Origin: Sulfurimonas sp.
GTDB taxonomy: Bacteria > Campylobacterota > Campylobacteria > Campylobacterales > Sulfurimonadaceae
Direction: 5' to 3'
DNA: 10,448 nt
Assembly (NCBI GenBank): GCA_026988735.1
Contig: JALSKR010000226.1
Span: forward strand, 1 to 10,448
Of the stretch, positions 1 through 7,750 are shown one piece after another. The translations under genes and the position numbers were made by a program. A model generated the notes under the pieces. That model saw only the letters and a program-made list of their open reading frames with translations, was not told where the DNA came from and ran no database searches. Within the stretch, counting starts at the first letter, position 1; every line of letters starts with the position of its first letter.

Positions 1-2
1 AT

Positions 3-193
3 GAAGTTTACTATCAAGCTGGTAATAATTTAGATGAAAAAGGAGTAAATCTGTTACCACTGGTATCATAGAGAGGTGAAATTAAAATATTTGATTTAGT
101 GGTCTTGATTTTGGGGTTCATTATAGTGTCAAAATTGTCAAAAAAGGCACACTTTTTGATAAAAGTCTTTATCTTGATAACAATAGAGTAAAG
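3..193 (+). pseudogene. Interrupted 5' coding part of the LamG/BcsB-like gene
   Basis: Two stretches here read like protein belonging to the gene that follows. Frame 3 is open from base 3 to 68 (…VYYQAGNNLDEKGVNLL…) and stops at TAG 69-71. It resumes as RGEIKIFD at 72-95. The reading then has to change to frame 2, which is open from base 95 (FSGLDFGVHYSVKIVKKG, then FDKSLYLDNNRVKL) straight into the gene starting at 194. The FDKSLYLDNN stretch is what is expected at the first strands of a LamG fold, so the domain begins before any usable start codon in that frame. One missing T near 93-97 would restore GAT TTT AGT GGT, and one substitution would remove the TAG. This could be a real decayed 5' end or assembly/read errors. 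The original start and the signal peptide must lie left of the window. Confidence 0.55.
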
Positions 194-2131
194 TTGACAA
201 AAATAGACAAAAAACATAAAGAGAATGCAGTCAGTGTTGCTTTTTGGTTTAAACCTGTCAATAGTAAGCGAGGTGTATTGTTCGGATTTGATACATATGC
301 GCTGATGTATAATAACGGTTACATAGGATTCAACACAGCAAATAAAGATTTATTTGGTGCTAAATATAAATTGAAAAAGAACCGTTGGTATCATATTGTT
401 GCAACTTTTAAAGATGGGGAAGTGCAACGCAATACAATTGTTATAAATGGTACAGTGTTGCATTTGCGAAAGATTCATGGTGACTTTATTGCTGCAAATG
501 CACGTTTTGACAACAATGCATATATAGGTGGATTGGGTGAAAACAAGAGTGTCGGTTATCATGGTTATATTGATCAGTTTTATCTTTTTGATCATGCCAT
601 AACAACAATTGCAGCAAAAAAACTTTACAGGTACACATTAAAAAACAAGAAAGAAAGAGCTACAGAGAGTGTCTATCTTGAAGATAAAATTGCACATGAC
701 ATCAATGTTTTGCAAAACCCATACAGTATAGATAAGGCGATAATTGTAATTGCTCCAGAGAAGCCGGAAAAAATCAGAGAGTGTATTTATGCTTTATATA
801 AAAATGATCTTGATAAATATAAAAGGCAAGGACTTGATATAAAAGAGGTAACTATTCCAAACCCTGCAAAAGCCTACAGTGCAAAAAACTTTGTACCTCT
901 GGATGAGAAAGTTTACTTTAAAGAACTGGGATTTAAAACAACATTGCTTAAAGGATGGTACCCTGACAAGCTTCACCTAAAATTCAAGGTCTATCCAGAT
1001 AATTATTTTGATGCAAAAGACAAAATAGATACACATCTGCATATGGTACTCCCTACGGTAGTGCATGATGATTCGGTAATAAACATATACCTTAATGACA
1101 TGTTCGCAAAACAGATAGATATTATAAAAACTGTAGAAAAATCAAAAATCAAAATTGCTGCAGACAAGCTTTTTAATTTTGAGAGTATTACAAAAATGCC
1201 TACATACCTGATTGAAAAGGGTTTTAATGAGTTGCGTTTGGATTTTTCTCTGGTTCCTATGAAAAAAGGTGCCTGTGAAGTTTATAATACAGAAAACCTT
1301 GTTGCTTCAGTTTTGGATGATTCCTATTTTATACTGCCAAAAGCAAAACAGTGGATAGAAATGCCGTATATGCAGTTAATAACCAGTGCACAGTATCCAT
1401 ATTCTATATATCCTGATTTACAAGATAGTGTGATTTATTTTGCCAATAAACAAAACGAAACAATAGCAAGTGCTATGAATTTTCTTTTCTTTTTAACACA
1501 GGAACTGGGTTCGTATCCAAACTATATAACGATGACTGACTCATTAAGCAAAGAGGATAAGGAAAAGAATATTATTGTTTTTGGTTCTATTTATGACAAA
1601 AAATTACAAGAGTTGAGTAAAAACGCACCTATTGTTTTTGACAATAAAGTAATGCATAAAGATTATCCGTATATCAGCAGATATATAGAACATGAAAATA
1701 TTCTCAATAAAGACAGACTGAAAAAGTATAGATTTTTAACAAAAATGCAAGAGACAAATTTAGTTGACAGTTCTATTGTTATGCAAATGAGCAGATCTCC
1801 GTATAATGCAGATAAAACAGTTTTATCACTCAGTGCAAACTCTCCGACTTGTCTTGACAAAGGTATTTATTCAATATTGCAGTATAGAAACAGAAATAAT
1901 ATCTTGGGAGATCTTGTTGTTTATGACTATGTAGATCAAGAAGGTGTGGCATATAATATCAAAGATAAATATATTTTATCTAAGTTAAGTTGGTTTGAAA
2001 CTGTTTCACTGTTGATTGGTGCCCATCCCTTGCGATATATTTTCTTTTTTATAGTTTTACTGACTGTTTTTGTCTGGATTGTAAAAGTGTTTTTACGCAA
2101 ATTCAAAGAAGAACATCATAAAGATGCTTAA
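194..2131 (+). CDS. bcsB: BcsB-like cellulose synthase periplasmic subunit with N-terminal LamG domain
   Basis: BcsB is the periplasmic partner of the synthase BcsA. It anchors by a C-terminal membrane helix and guides the nascent glucan away from the membrane. Residues 1-145 look like a LamG (concanavalin-like) jelly roll: SVAFWFKP, NRWYHIVATF, NAYIGG and a closing GYIDQFYLFDHAI strand. Residues 175-245 (NPYSIDKAIIVIAPEKPEKI, then AYSAKNFVPLDEKVYFKELG) match the FD1-to-second-carbohydrate-binding-domain junction of BcsB. A jelly-roll segment follows (250-390), then a flavodoxin-like part (400-580). Residues 615-634 are a membrane helix followed by a basic tail. TTG at 194 is only the first start codon in the open frame: it has no convincing ribosome site, no signal peptide follows it, and LamG coding extends upstream. 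The true N-terminus is therefore probably off-window or lost. The stop overlaps the next gene by 8 bp. Assignment to the BcsB family is fairly sure; the polymer handled is inferred. Confidence 0.8.
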   Translation: MTKIDKKHKENAVSVAFWFKPVNSKRGVLFGFDTYALMYNNGYIGFNTANKDLFGAKYKLKKNRWYHIVATFKDGEVQRNTIVINGTVLHLRKIHGDFIAANARFDNNAYIGGLGENKSVGYHGYIDQFYLFDHAITTIAAKKLYRYTLKNKKERATESVYLEDKIAHDINVLQNPYSIDKAIIVIAPEKPEKIRECIYALYKNDLDKYKRQGLDIKEVTIPNPAKAYSAKNFVPLDEKVYFKELGFKTTLLKGWYPDKLHLKFKVYPDNYFDAKDKIDTHLHMVLPTVVHDDSVINIYLNDMFAKQIDIIKTVEKSKIKIAADKLFNFESITKMPTYLIEKGFNELRLDFSLVPMKKGACEVYNTENLVASVLDDSYFILPKAKQWIEMPYMQLITSAQYPYSIYPDLQDSVIYFANKQNETIASAMNFLFFLTQELGSYPNYITMTDSLSKEDKEKNIIVFGSIYDKKLQELSKNAPIVFDNKVMHKDYPYISRYIEHENILNKDRLKKYRFLTKMQETNLVDSSIVMQMSRSPYNADKTVLSLSANSPTCLDKGIYSILQYRNRNNILGDLVVYDYVDQEGVAYNIKDKYILSKLSWFETVSLLIGAHPLRYIFFFIVLLTVFVWIVKVFLRKFKEEHHKDA

Positions 2132-3134
2132 GATGCTTTTTTTCATTACCCTTGTTACATACAGACTGTATGGAGCAGGTTGGGATGAGTACAAATCTCT
2201 TTTCATTGCAACAGACGGAAGAGTTATAGATAAAACAAACAACAATATAACACACAGTGAAGCCATAGGATATGCACTTTACTTTGCTTTAAAAAACAAT
2301 GATACAAAAACTTTTAAAAGTGTATATAGATGGTATAAAAACAATTTAAAAAAGAATAAATATGGTTTAATTCCTTGGAAATGGGGAGAGGACAAAGAGC
2401 ATAAATGGCATATTTTGGAGAATAATAATGCTACAGACGGAGATTTATGGATCGCTTATGACTCTTTGTTGATGTATGAAAAAAGTAAAAATGAATATTA
2501 TAAACAAGAAGCATTGGCTCTTTTAGGTGCTATTAAAAAAAATCTTCTTTTACATGTAAAGGCAAAGGTGTTTTTGTTGCCTGCAAAGGAAGGTTTTAAT
2601 AAAAAAGAGAGTTTTGAAATCAATCTCTCATACTATCTTTTTTTTATTTTTGAAAAGTTTCAAGAGTATGACAATAATCCAATATGGAAGCAATTGCAAA
2701 AAGATGGAATAACTTTACTGCAAAGGGCCCGTTTTTCTCCTTTAAAACTGCATTCCGACTGGATTAGTGTTGCAAAAAAGAGTTTAAAAATAAGCTTAGG
2801 CAAGAATGCCTGTTTTGGCTATGATGCTTTACGAATTCCATTAAATATTTTAAAAAGCAACATGGACAGACAGTTAAAAAGAGATTTACTGCAGCCGTAC
2901 CGTCGTTATGTTGAAGGTATGAAATCAGCAGAGACTGTTTTTGGTGTTGTGGCACTGAAAAAAGGAGAAATAAGTCTTTATAACTATTCATATGCACATT
3001 TGAGTATTTATAATATGATTCATCAGTATTTTAATAAAACAGCGGTATTTATTAAAGAAATACAACAGTTACAGGGGAAAAACAGAGATGACTATTTTGC
3101 ATATTCGATATATCTTTTTACTGCTTCTCTTTAG
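2124..3134 (+). CDS. bcsZ: Periplasmic endo-beta-1,4-glucanase, glycoside hydrolase family 8 (BcsZ-like)
   Basis: GH8 enzymes cut beta-1,4-glucan with inversion. BcsZ does this in the periplasm and is needed for normal cellulose export. The 336-residue product is close to the usual BcsZ length. A short hydrophobic N-terminus (residues 4-18) serves as a signal peptide. HSEAIGYALYFAL carries the expected proton donor E46. WGED…HKWHILENNNATDGDLWIAY matches the GH8 signature region, with active-site D105. INLSYYLF and LHSDW resemble substrate-cleft motifs, and FGYDALRIPL (D234) matches the YDAIR segment that holds the catalytic base in BcsZ. All key acidic residues are present, so the enzyme should be active. 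ATG 2124 overlaps the end of the BcsB-like gene; a second in-frame ATG at 2133 is a possible alternative start. The location between the BcsB-like and BcsC-like genes supports the cellulose role over a chitosanase or xylanase role, which also occur in GH8. Confidence 0.88.
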   Translation: MLKMLFFITLVTYRLYGAGWDEYKSLFIATDGRVIDKTNNNITHSEAIGYALYFALKNNDTKTFKSVYRWYKNNLKKNKYGLIPWKWGEDKEHKWHILENNNATDGDLWIAYDSLLMYEKSKNEYYKQEALALLGAIKKNLLLHVKAKVFLLPAKEGFNKKESFEINLSYYLFFIFEKFQEYDNNPIWKQLQKDGITLLQRARFSPLKLHSDWISVAKKSLKISLGKNACFGYDALRIPLNILKSNMDRQLKRDLLQPYRRYVEGMKSAETVFGVVALKKGEISLYNYSYAHLSIYNMIHQYFNKTAVFIKEIQQLQGKNRDDYFAYSIYLFTASL

Positions 3135-6100
3135 TTCTATTCTTTTTGCCAAAGAAAAAGTTGATATAGCCTTTGAGGTGTTACAGCTAAAAGAAAACTA
3201 TATGGATATAGCACAAAAAAAGGCTTTTGAACTGAGAACAAAAGGCTTTAAGTGTTATATTTTGAAAAATAATAAAAGTCTCTCTTTGCGTTGTAATGAT
3301 GCGCATTCTATAGAGGAGATGCAAAAGAGTATTGCAAAATTTAAAAAATATAAAATCCCTTTTCTTCTTGTCAATAAAACACTGAAAAATAAAAAAATAA
3401 AAAAGTATAAAACACCCAATGAGTTTTATCTTGGATATGCCGCATATAATCGTAAAGAGTATAAAAAAGCACTGCGTATCTTTAAGTATAACTATCAGAA
3501 AACAAAAAGTCTAGAGCATGCATTTGCCTATGCTTTAGCACTTATGAAAATGCATCAGTATGCAAAAGCATTGAAAATTTTAAAACCGTATAGAAATAAG
3601 AAAAAAGCCAAAAAACTTTATAATGCCATCGCTACGACTTTTATGTACAAAAAGCTTGATGCAAAGCAGTATGAGCAGGCAAAAAAAGTTGTCCGTACTT
3701 TTATGAACAACAGTAGAAAATATAATAAAATTATTAAGAGAAGAGAAGTTGATGATCTTTTAAAACAGAAAAAATATAATGATGCAAAATCTTTGGCAAA
3801 AAAATATTCCTTAACAAACAAGATTTTTGAGAGTGATTATCTTCTAGCACTTGATTTCGTACATAAAAAAGAGTACCAGCAGGCAAATATAATTTTGGCT
3901 CCCTATATTGATAAAAACAAAAAAGCAAAAAAGCTTTTTGTCGGAAATGTTTTAGCTATGGCATCCAAATATTATGAACAGAAAGAGTATGATAAAGCAC
4001 TTTACAAGCTGAAAGGATATTGGGATTATTCTCCTAAAATTCAGAAGCTGTACTACGATATTCTTTTTACCAAAGAGCTTCAAAATGGTTGGAAAAATGT
4101 AAGTAAATCGCCCCGTACTGCATTACAACATTTTAAAAAAGCATGTAAGATAAAAGAAGACGAAGGATGCTACAGCGGTCTTATGTACAGCTATTTTAAT
4201 TTGCATATGTATGAGCACTCTTTTTATATTGCCAAAAAACTTTTTAATGTTAAAAAATCAGACGAGTATGCGTTAGTTGCTATGCGCAGTCTGCTTCAAT
4301 TGAAAAAATATAATGAGGCTCAAGTATGGTTTAGTCTGTTAAGGGACAAAAAAGGTATAACAGATCCTGCTCTGCTTGTAACATTTATGAAGATTGACAA
4401 GTATATAAAGGAGAAAAGATATGAGGATGCCCAAAATATAATTAACTATCTGCTGAAGTTTTATCCTGAGAATATCGCAGTTTTGAAAAAAGAGATGCAA
4501 GTGTATGTCATGACAAAAGAGTATAAAAAAGCTGCAAATATTGCCAATAAAATATTGCAACAAAAAAAGCATGACAGTGACGCAAAATATGCACTTGCAT
4601 TATATGACTACACAAATGAAAAGTATCAAAACTGTATAAATGAATTTGAGGATATGAATGTAACACAGGCATATCAAAAAGAGTTATACAATCAATGTAA
4701 TGCCTATTATTATGCGAATAAAAAAGATATCAACAGAGCAATTGAGTATATGGAAAAAATAGACGATGATGACATAAAAGCCTCTTTTTATTTAAAAATA
4801 GGAGATATCTATAAAAGGCACGGATACAGTGAAGCAATACGGGCCTATGAAAAAGCAAAAGAGTATCAGCCGGATAATTTTGATCTTGAAATACTTTATC
4901 TGTATGCACTCAAAGATTTTTTAAAAGATGAAAAAGTGGAAGAGGAGTTAGCAAAAGCGTATAAAAAATATCCGGATAAAAAAGAGATATTGGATAAATT
5001 TAAACAAACATATCAAAAAGAGAGACTCTACAGCTACTATAAAAATCACAGGAATGGAAGATGTTACAGATATGGAAAATACATTGCCAATGAACTAAAA
5101 GACAAAGATGTTTACAGGATGACTGGCTGGTGCGCCTATGCATTGAAAAAATATGAGGAGGCAAAGAGAACATTTGCAAATATTAATTATATTTTTGGAG
5201 AATCTACGGAAGATATTTACGCATATGCTTTGAGTTGCTATCAAAATCAGGAGTATACTCAAGCAAGCGAAGCATTGAATCGTCTCAAAACTATAAATTC
5301 GAAAAAATATGCCTTACTGGTTGCATCTTTATATATTGACCTGCATGAACAGGAACGTGCAAAAAAAATTCTTTTAAAACTGCCAGAATCTTATGAAAGA
5401 GATGCAATGCTGGTGAAAATAAACAAAAGTTATACAAAAAGCTATTTTGAAAATGCGACATCAGTTGGTATGTATTACCAGTCACAAAGTGGTTTAACGG
5501 GGAAAAACAGATTTCAAAAATATGTAGTACCTGTAGATTATGATTATGTAGATAAGCAAAAATCATATCATCTCTATTTGGATGGAGATTTACTCTATCT
5601 CTATAATGGTTATTTGGGAACGAACGGCGGGAGTTATTTAGATTTTGGACTAAATGCAACAACGGCTGAAAATGATTTAACAAGTGATATAGGTTTTATG
5701 CCAAAAATTGGTTTGGAGAACAAAAAGTATAAAGCGGAAATAGGGCTTACTCCTGTTGGTGCAAAAATAACACCTGCACTCACCTGGTTACTATCAGCAG
5801 ATTTTCTATACAACAAATTACTTTTTAATGTAAAGTTTAAACAAGAGGCAATAGATGAGACAATGCTCTCATTTGTTGGAGAGAGGGCTCAGAAAAATTC
5901 ATTAGAGGTGAATTGGGGACGTGTACTCAAAAGGGGGTTTGAGGGCGGTATTAGTTATAATGATATAATGATTTTTAGTCTGAATGTTGGCTACTATCCC
6001 AAAATATTTGGTCTTAATGTAATTGACAACAGTGAATTCAAAGGGACATTCTCTGCTGTATATCATCCTCAGGTAGTATCTCTGTCTTATGTAGATTTAG

Positions 6101-6561
6101 GTACAATTATCGGATATGACAGTTATGACAGGAATAGCAATTTGTTTACCTATGGACATGGGGGTTATTTCAGTCCCCAAGAGTTTTGGATGGGTTCTCT
6201 TTTTGTGAAATTCGGAGATATTGTTAATAACAAATTTTATTATCAGTCCAAGCTTGCCATAGGATTTCAGGGTTTTGTAGTTGATGATGCTGAGAAGTTT
6301 CCTCTTCCCTCGAATGACGTATCCCTGACAGGAATACAAAAAGGTTACAGTGATGGAGGGTTGACATATAAAGTCGCTCTTCAGTTGGGCTATAATTTGA
6401 CGAAAAATATGGACTTTGTAACTGGTTTTTCTCTTGAAAGAATGAATAATTACAAGGTACAGGAAGCCTCTTTCGCTTTTGTATATAGATTTAATGAAAG
6501 TAAATATCGTACATTTAACAGTTTTGGATTAAATCACAGAGTGAATAAAATTATAAAATAA
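3088..6561 (+). CDS. bcsC: Cellulose export protein, periplasmic TPR scaffold plus outer-membrane beta-barrel (BcsC-like)
   Basis: BcsC carries the glucan through the periplasm on a TPR solenoid and out through a C-terminal 16-strand porin. At 1157 residues this is the usual size. A signal peptide (residues 1-21, ending SSILFA before KEK) is clear. Residues about 25-98 form a small alpha/beta region ahead of the repeats that resembles a SPOR-type fold. From about 110 to 780 there are many helical repeats with TPR spacing, for example YKKALRIFKY and YSEAIRAYEKAKEYQPDN. From about 790 the sequence turns into alternating beta strands. GHGGYFSPQ at 1023-1031 is a hallmark of the BcsC C-terminal domain. 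The protein does not end in an aromatic residue: after FAFVYRF there is a tail of about 20 residues ending NKIIK. The start overlaps bcsZ by 47 bp, with AGGGG at 3073-3077 ten bases upstream of the ATG. Confidence 0.9.
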   Translation: MTILHIRYIFLLLLFSSILFAKEKVDIAFEVLQLKENYMDIAQKKAFELRTKGFKCYILKNNKSLSLRCNDAHSIEEMQKSIAKFKKYKIPFLLVNKTLKNKKIKKYKTPNEFYLGYAAYNRKEYKKALRIFKYNYQKTKSLEHAFAYALALMKMHQYAKALKILKPYRNKKKAKKLYNAIATTFMYKKLDAKQYEQAKKVVRTFMNNSRKYNKIIKRREVDDLLKQKKYNDAKSLAKKYSLTNKIFESDYLLALDFVHKKEYQQANIILAPYIDKNKKAKKLFVGNVLAMASKYYEQKEYDKALYKLKGYWDYSPKIQKLYYDILFTKELQNGWKNVSKSPRTALQHFKKACKIKEDEGCYSGLMYSYFNLHMYEHSFYIAKKLFNVKKSDEYALVAMRSLLQLKKYNEAQVWFSLLRDKKGITDPALLVTFMKIDKYIKEKRYEDAQNIINYLLKFYPENIAVLKKEMQVYVMTKEYKKAANIANKILQQKKHDSDAKYALALYDYTNEKYQNCINEFEDMNVTQAYQKELYNQCNAYYYANKKDINRAIEYMEKIDDDDIKASFYLKIGDIYKRHGYSEAIRAYEKAKEYQPDNFDLEILYLYALKDFLKDEKVEEELAKAYKKYPDKKEILDKFKQTYQKERLYSYYKNHRNGRCYRYGKYIANELKDKDVYRMTGWCAYALKKYEEAKRTFANINYIFGESTEDIYAYALSCYQNQEYTQASEALNRLKTINSKKYALLVASLYIDLHEQERAKKILLKLPESYERDAMLVKINKSYTKSYFENATSVGMYYQSQSGLTGKNRFQKYVVPVDYDYVDKQKSYHLYLDGDLLYLYNGYLGTNGGSYLDFGLNATTAENDLTSDIGFMPKIGLENKKYKAEIGLTPVGAKITPALTWLLSADFLYNKLLFNVKFKQEAIDETMLSFVGERAQKNSLEVNWGRVLKRGFEGGISYNDIMIFSLNVGYYPKIFGLNVIDNSEFKGTFSAVYHPQVVSLSYVDLGTIIGYDSYDRNSNLFTYGHGGYFSPQEFWMGSLFVKFGDIVNNKFYYQSKLAIGFQGFVVDDAEKFPLPSNDVSLTGIQKGYSDGGLTYKVALQLGYNLTKNMDFVTGFSLERMNNYKVQEASFAFVYRFNESKYRTFNSFGLNHRVNKIIK

Positions 6562-6565
6562 GGAG
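6560..6565 (+). promoter_or_regulatory. Shine-Dalgarno site that decides the start of the first FlgO-like gene
   Basis: AAGGAG lies directly over the bcsC stop codon. It places the GTG at 6571 at a 5-base spacing, whereas the upstream in-frame GTG at 6565 overlaps the site and cannot use it. Confidence 0.7.
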
Positions 6566-6570
6566 TGGAT

Positions 6571-7167
6571 GTGCAAAAAATACTTTTAGCATTATTGATA
6601 CTGGTCGCTATATCAGGATGTGCAAAAAAAGAGAGCGTCCCAGGAAAGAAAGAGATAGTTCCGGCAAAAACATTTCCCGATGCTGTAGAACTTACAGCAA
6701 ATGAACTCTCAAAAGAATTATATCCGTATACAGAGTATAAAATTCTTTTTACCTCTTTTGTGAACTTAAATGACTTCAGTGAAAGTTCCAATTTTGGAAG
6801 ACTCTTTGCAGAATCCCTTATATCACAAATTAAACAGCGAGGATATGAAGTTGTTGAATACAGAGGTACTGAAATAGTTGCAAAATCACAAAAAGGTGAA
6901 TTTAGACTTAACAGAACTGCCCTTGAGAAAGTAAAAGGGGAAAAACTTCTTATAGTGGTTGGAACATATGCCAAAATGGATAATCATGTGTTTGTAAACA
7001 CACGGGTGATTGAGAGAAAAACAAAAAAAGTTATTGCTGCGGCAACAGTTTATATTCCATTAAAAAAGAAGAAAAGTGTCAAAAAAGCAACAAAAGATTT
7101 TATTGTCAGACTGGTTCCTTCAAAATGTGAAAAGGGACAATACTGCTGGAGGGAAATTAATGAATAA
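6571..7167 (+). CDS. FlgO-domain outer-membrane lipoprotein, first paralogue
   Basis: The N-terminus is a lipoprotein signal: a hydrophobic run followed by AISGC, with the acylated cysteine at residue 17 and AKKES after it. The body (about residues 55-165) matches the FlgO family: ILFTSFVNL, SNFGRLFAESL, QRGYEVVEYRG, the GEFRLNR strand, VVGTYAKMDNHVFVNTRVIE, then a short VIAAATVYIP strand. FlgO was described in Vibrio as an outer-membrane protein linked to flagella, but the domain occurs widely in lipoproteins without that role. No flagellar gene is near here. The fold is thought to resemble the TolB N-terminal domain, which suits a scaffold role at the outer membrane. GTG 6571 is chosen over GTG 6565 on ribosome-site spacing. 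The gene lies 9 bp behind bcsC and overlaps the next gene by 8 bp, so co-translation is likely. A role in exporter assembly is inference. Confidence 0.8.
   Translation: MQKILLALLILVAISGCAKKESVPGKKEIVPAKTFPDAVELTANELSKELYPYTEYKILFTSFVNLNDFSESSNFGRLFAESLISQIKQRGYEVVEYRGTEIVAKSQKGEFRLNRTALEKVKGEKLLIVVGTYAKMDNHVFVNTRVIERKTKKVIAAATVYIPLKKKKSVKKATKDFIVRLVPSKCEKGQYCWREINE
7148..7153 (+). promoter_or_regulatory. Shine-Dalgarno site that decides the start of the second FlgO-like gene
   Basis: GGAGGG inside the 3' end of the preceding gene sits 6 bases before ATG 7160. That ATG is followed at once by a lipoprotein signal. The longer open frame back to 7076 would put 28 polar residues ahead of the signal and has no such site. 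Confidence 0.75.
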
Positions 7168-7738
7168 GACTATTTGTATTTCCATTGTATTTGTACTTTT
7201 TTTGACTGGATGCAGTAGTGCAGATATAATGCAAAAGAGATCTTACGAGAAAAAAGAGTGCGAGCTAAACAGAGGTATCAAAGAGTATTATGATTATGAT
7301 GTAGACTATATGCAGTTGGCAGATTTAGCTGTCAATGCACTCTTTGAAACTGCATCAACTGAGCCAAAAAATTTTATTGTAACAGATTTTGTAGATTTAA
7401 CTTCTTTGCAAAACTACTCTAAGCTCGGATATATTTTTTCCAATGCAATAAAGAACTCTTTGATTCAAAAGTATCATGCAAAAGTTGTGGAAGCAGAAAT
7501 ATCTAAATATTTTGAAATTTCGGGCAATGGTTTACGTGTCTTATCAAGAAATTTTGAACAGCTTAGACAAGACAGGTTTAATTTAAACCGGGTGATTGTT
7601 GGTACATATACCTATACCGATGAAGAGATTATTATCTTTGTGAAACTTATAGATTTAAAAACAGGCATCATTGAAGGTTCATATGCAAAAAAACTGCCTA
7701 TGACATGTGAAATGATGTATCTTTTAACACAAAAGTAG
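7160..7738 (+). CDS. FlgO-like lipoprotein, second paralogue
   Basis: The 192-residue product begins with a clean lipoprotein signal (ISIVFVLFLTGC, acylated C18, then SSAD). The following domain aligns by eye with the preceding gene: FIVTDFVDLTSLQNYSKLG against FTSFVNLNDFSESSNFG, then AIKNSLIQKYHAKVVEAE, a strand GLRVLSRN, and VIVGTYTYTDEEIIIFVKLI followed by TGIIEGSYAKKLP. It is more divergent than its neighbour and lacks the FGRLFAESL form of the helix. Two cysteines (C18 is lipidated; another near residue 34 in KKECELN) and one near the C-terminus could allow a disulphide. The pair probably arose by old duplication and may form a hetero-oligomer. The gene overlaps the upstream stop and is followed 12 bp later by the SH3-like gene. 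No enzyme motif is seen. Confidence 0.72.
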   Translation: MNKTICISIVFVLFLTGCSSADIMQKRSYEKKECELNRGIKEYYDYDVDYMQLADLAVNALFETASTEPKNFIVTDFVDLTSLQNYSKLGYIFSNAIKNSLIQKYHAKVVEAEISKYFEISGNGLRVLSRNFEQLRQDRFNLNRVIVGTYTYTDEEIIIFVKLIDLKTGIIEGSYAKKLPMTCEMMYLLTQK

Positions 7739-7750
7739 CAGGAGCAAGGC

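Noticed and set aside
1..48. Tiny frames starting at ATG 1 and ATG 34 near the left edge
   Set aside because: They encode 10 and 4 residues. The other frame over the same bases reads more like part of a larger protein.
5291..5683. Minus-strand open frame of 130 codons inside bcsC
   Set aside because: It is antisense to a well-supported gene with clear barrel and TPR motifs, shows no recognisable domain and has no convincing start site.
6534..6974. Minus-strand open frame of 146 codons over the first FlgO-like gene
   Set aside because: The + strand has a lipoprotein signal and family motifs. The antisense product is serine/phenylalanine-rich, as expected from a shadow frame.
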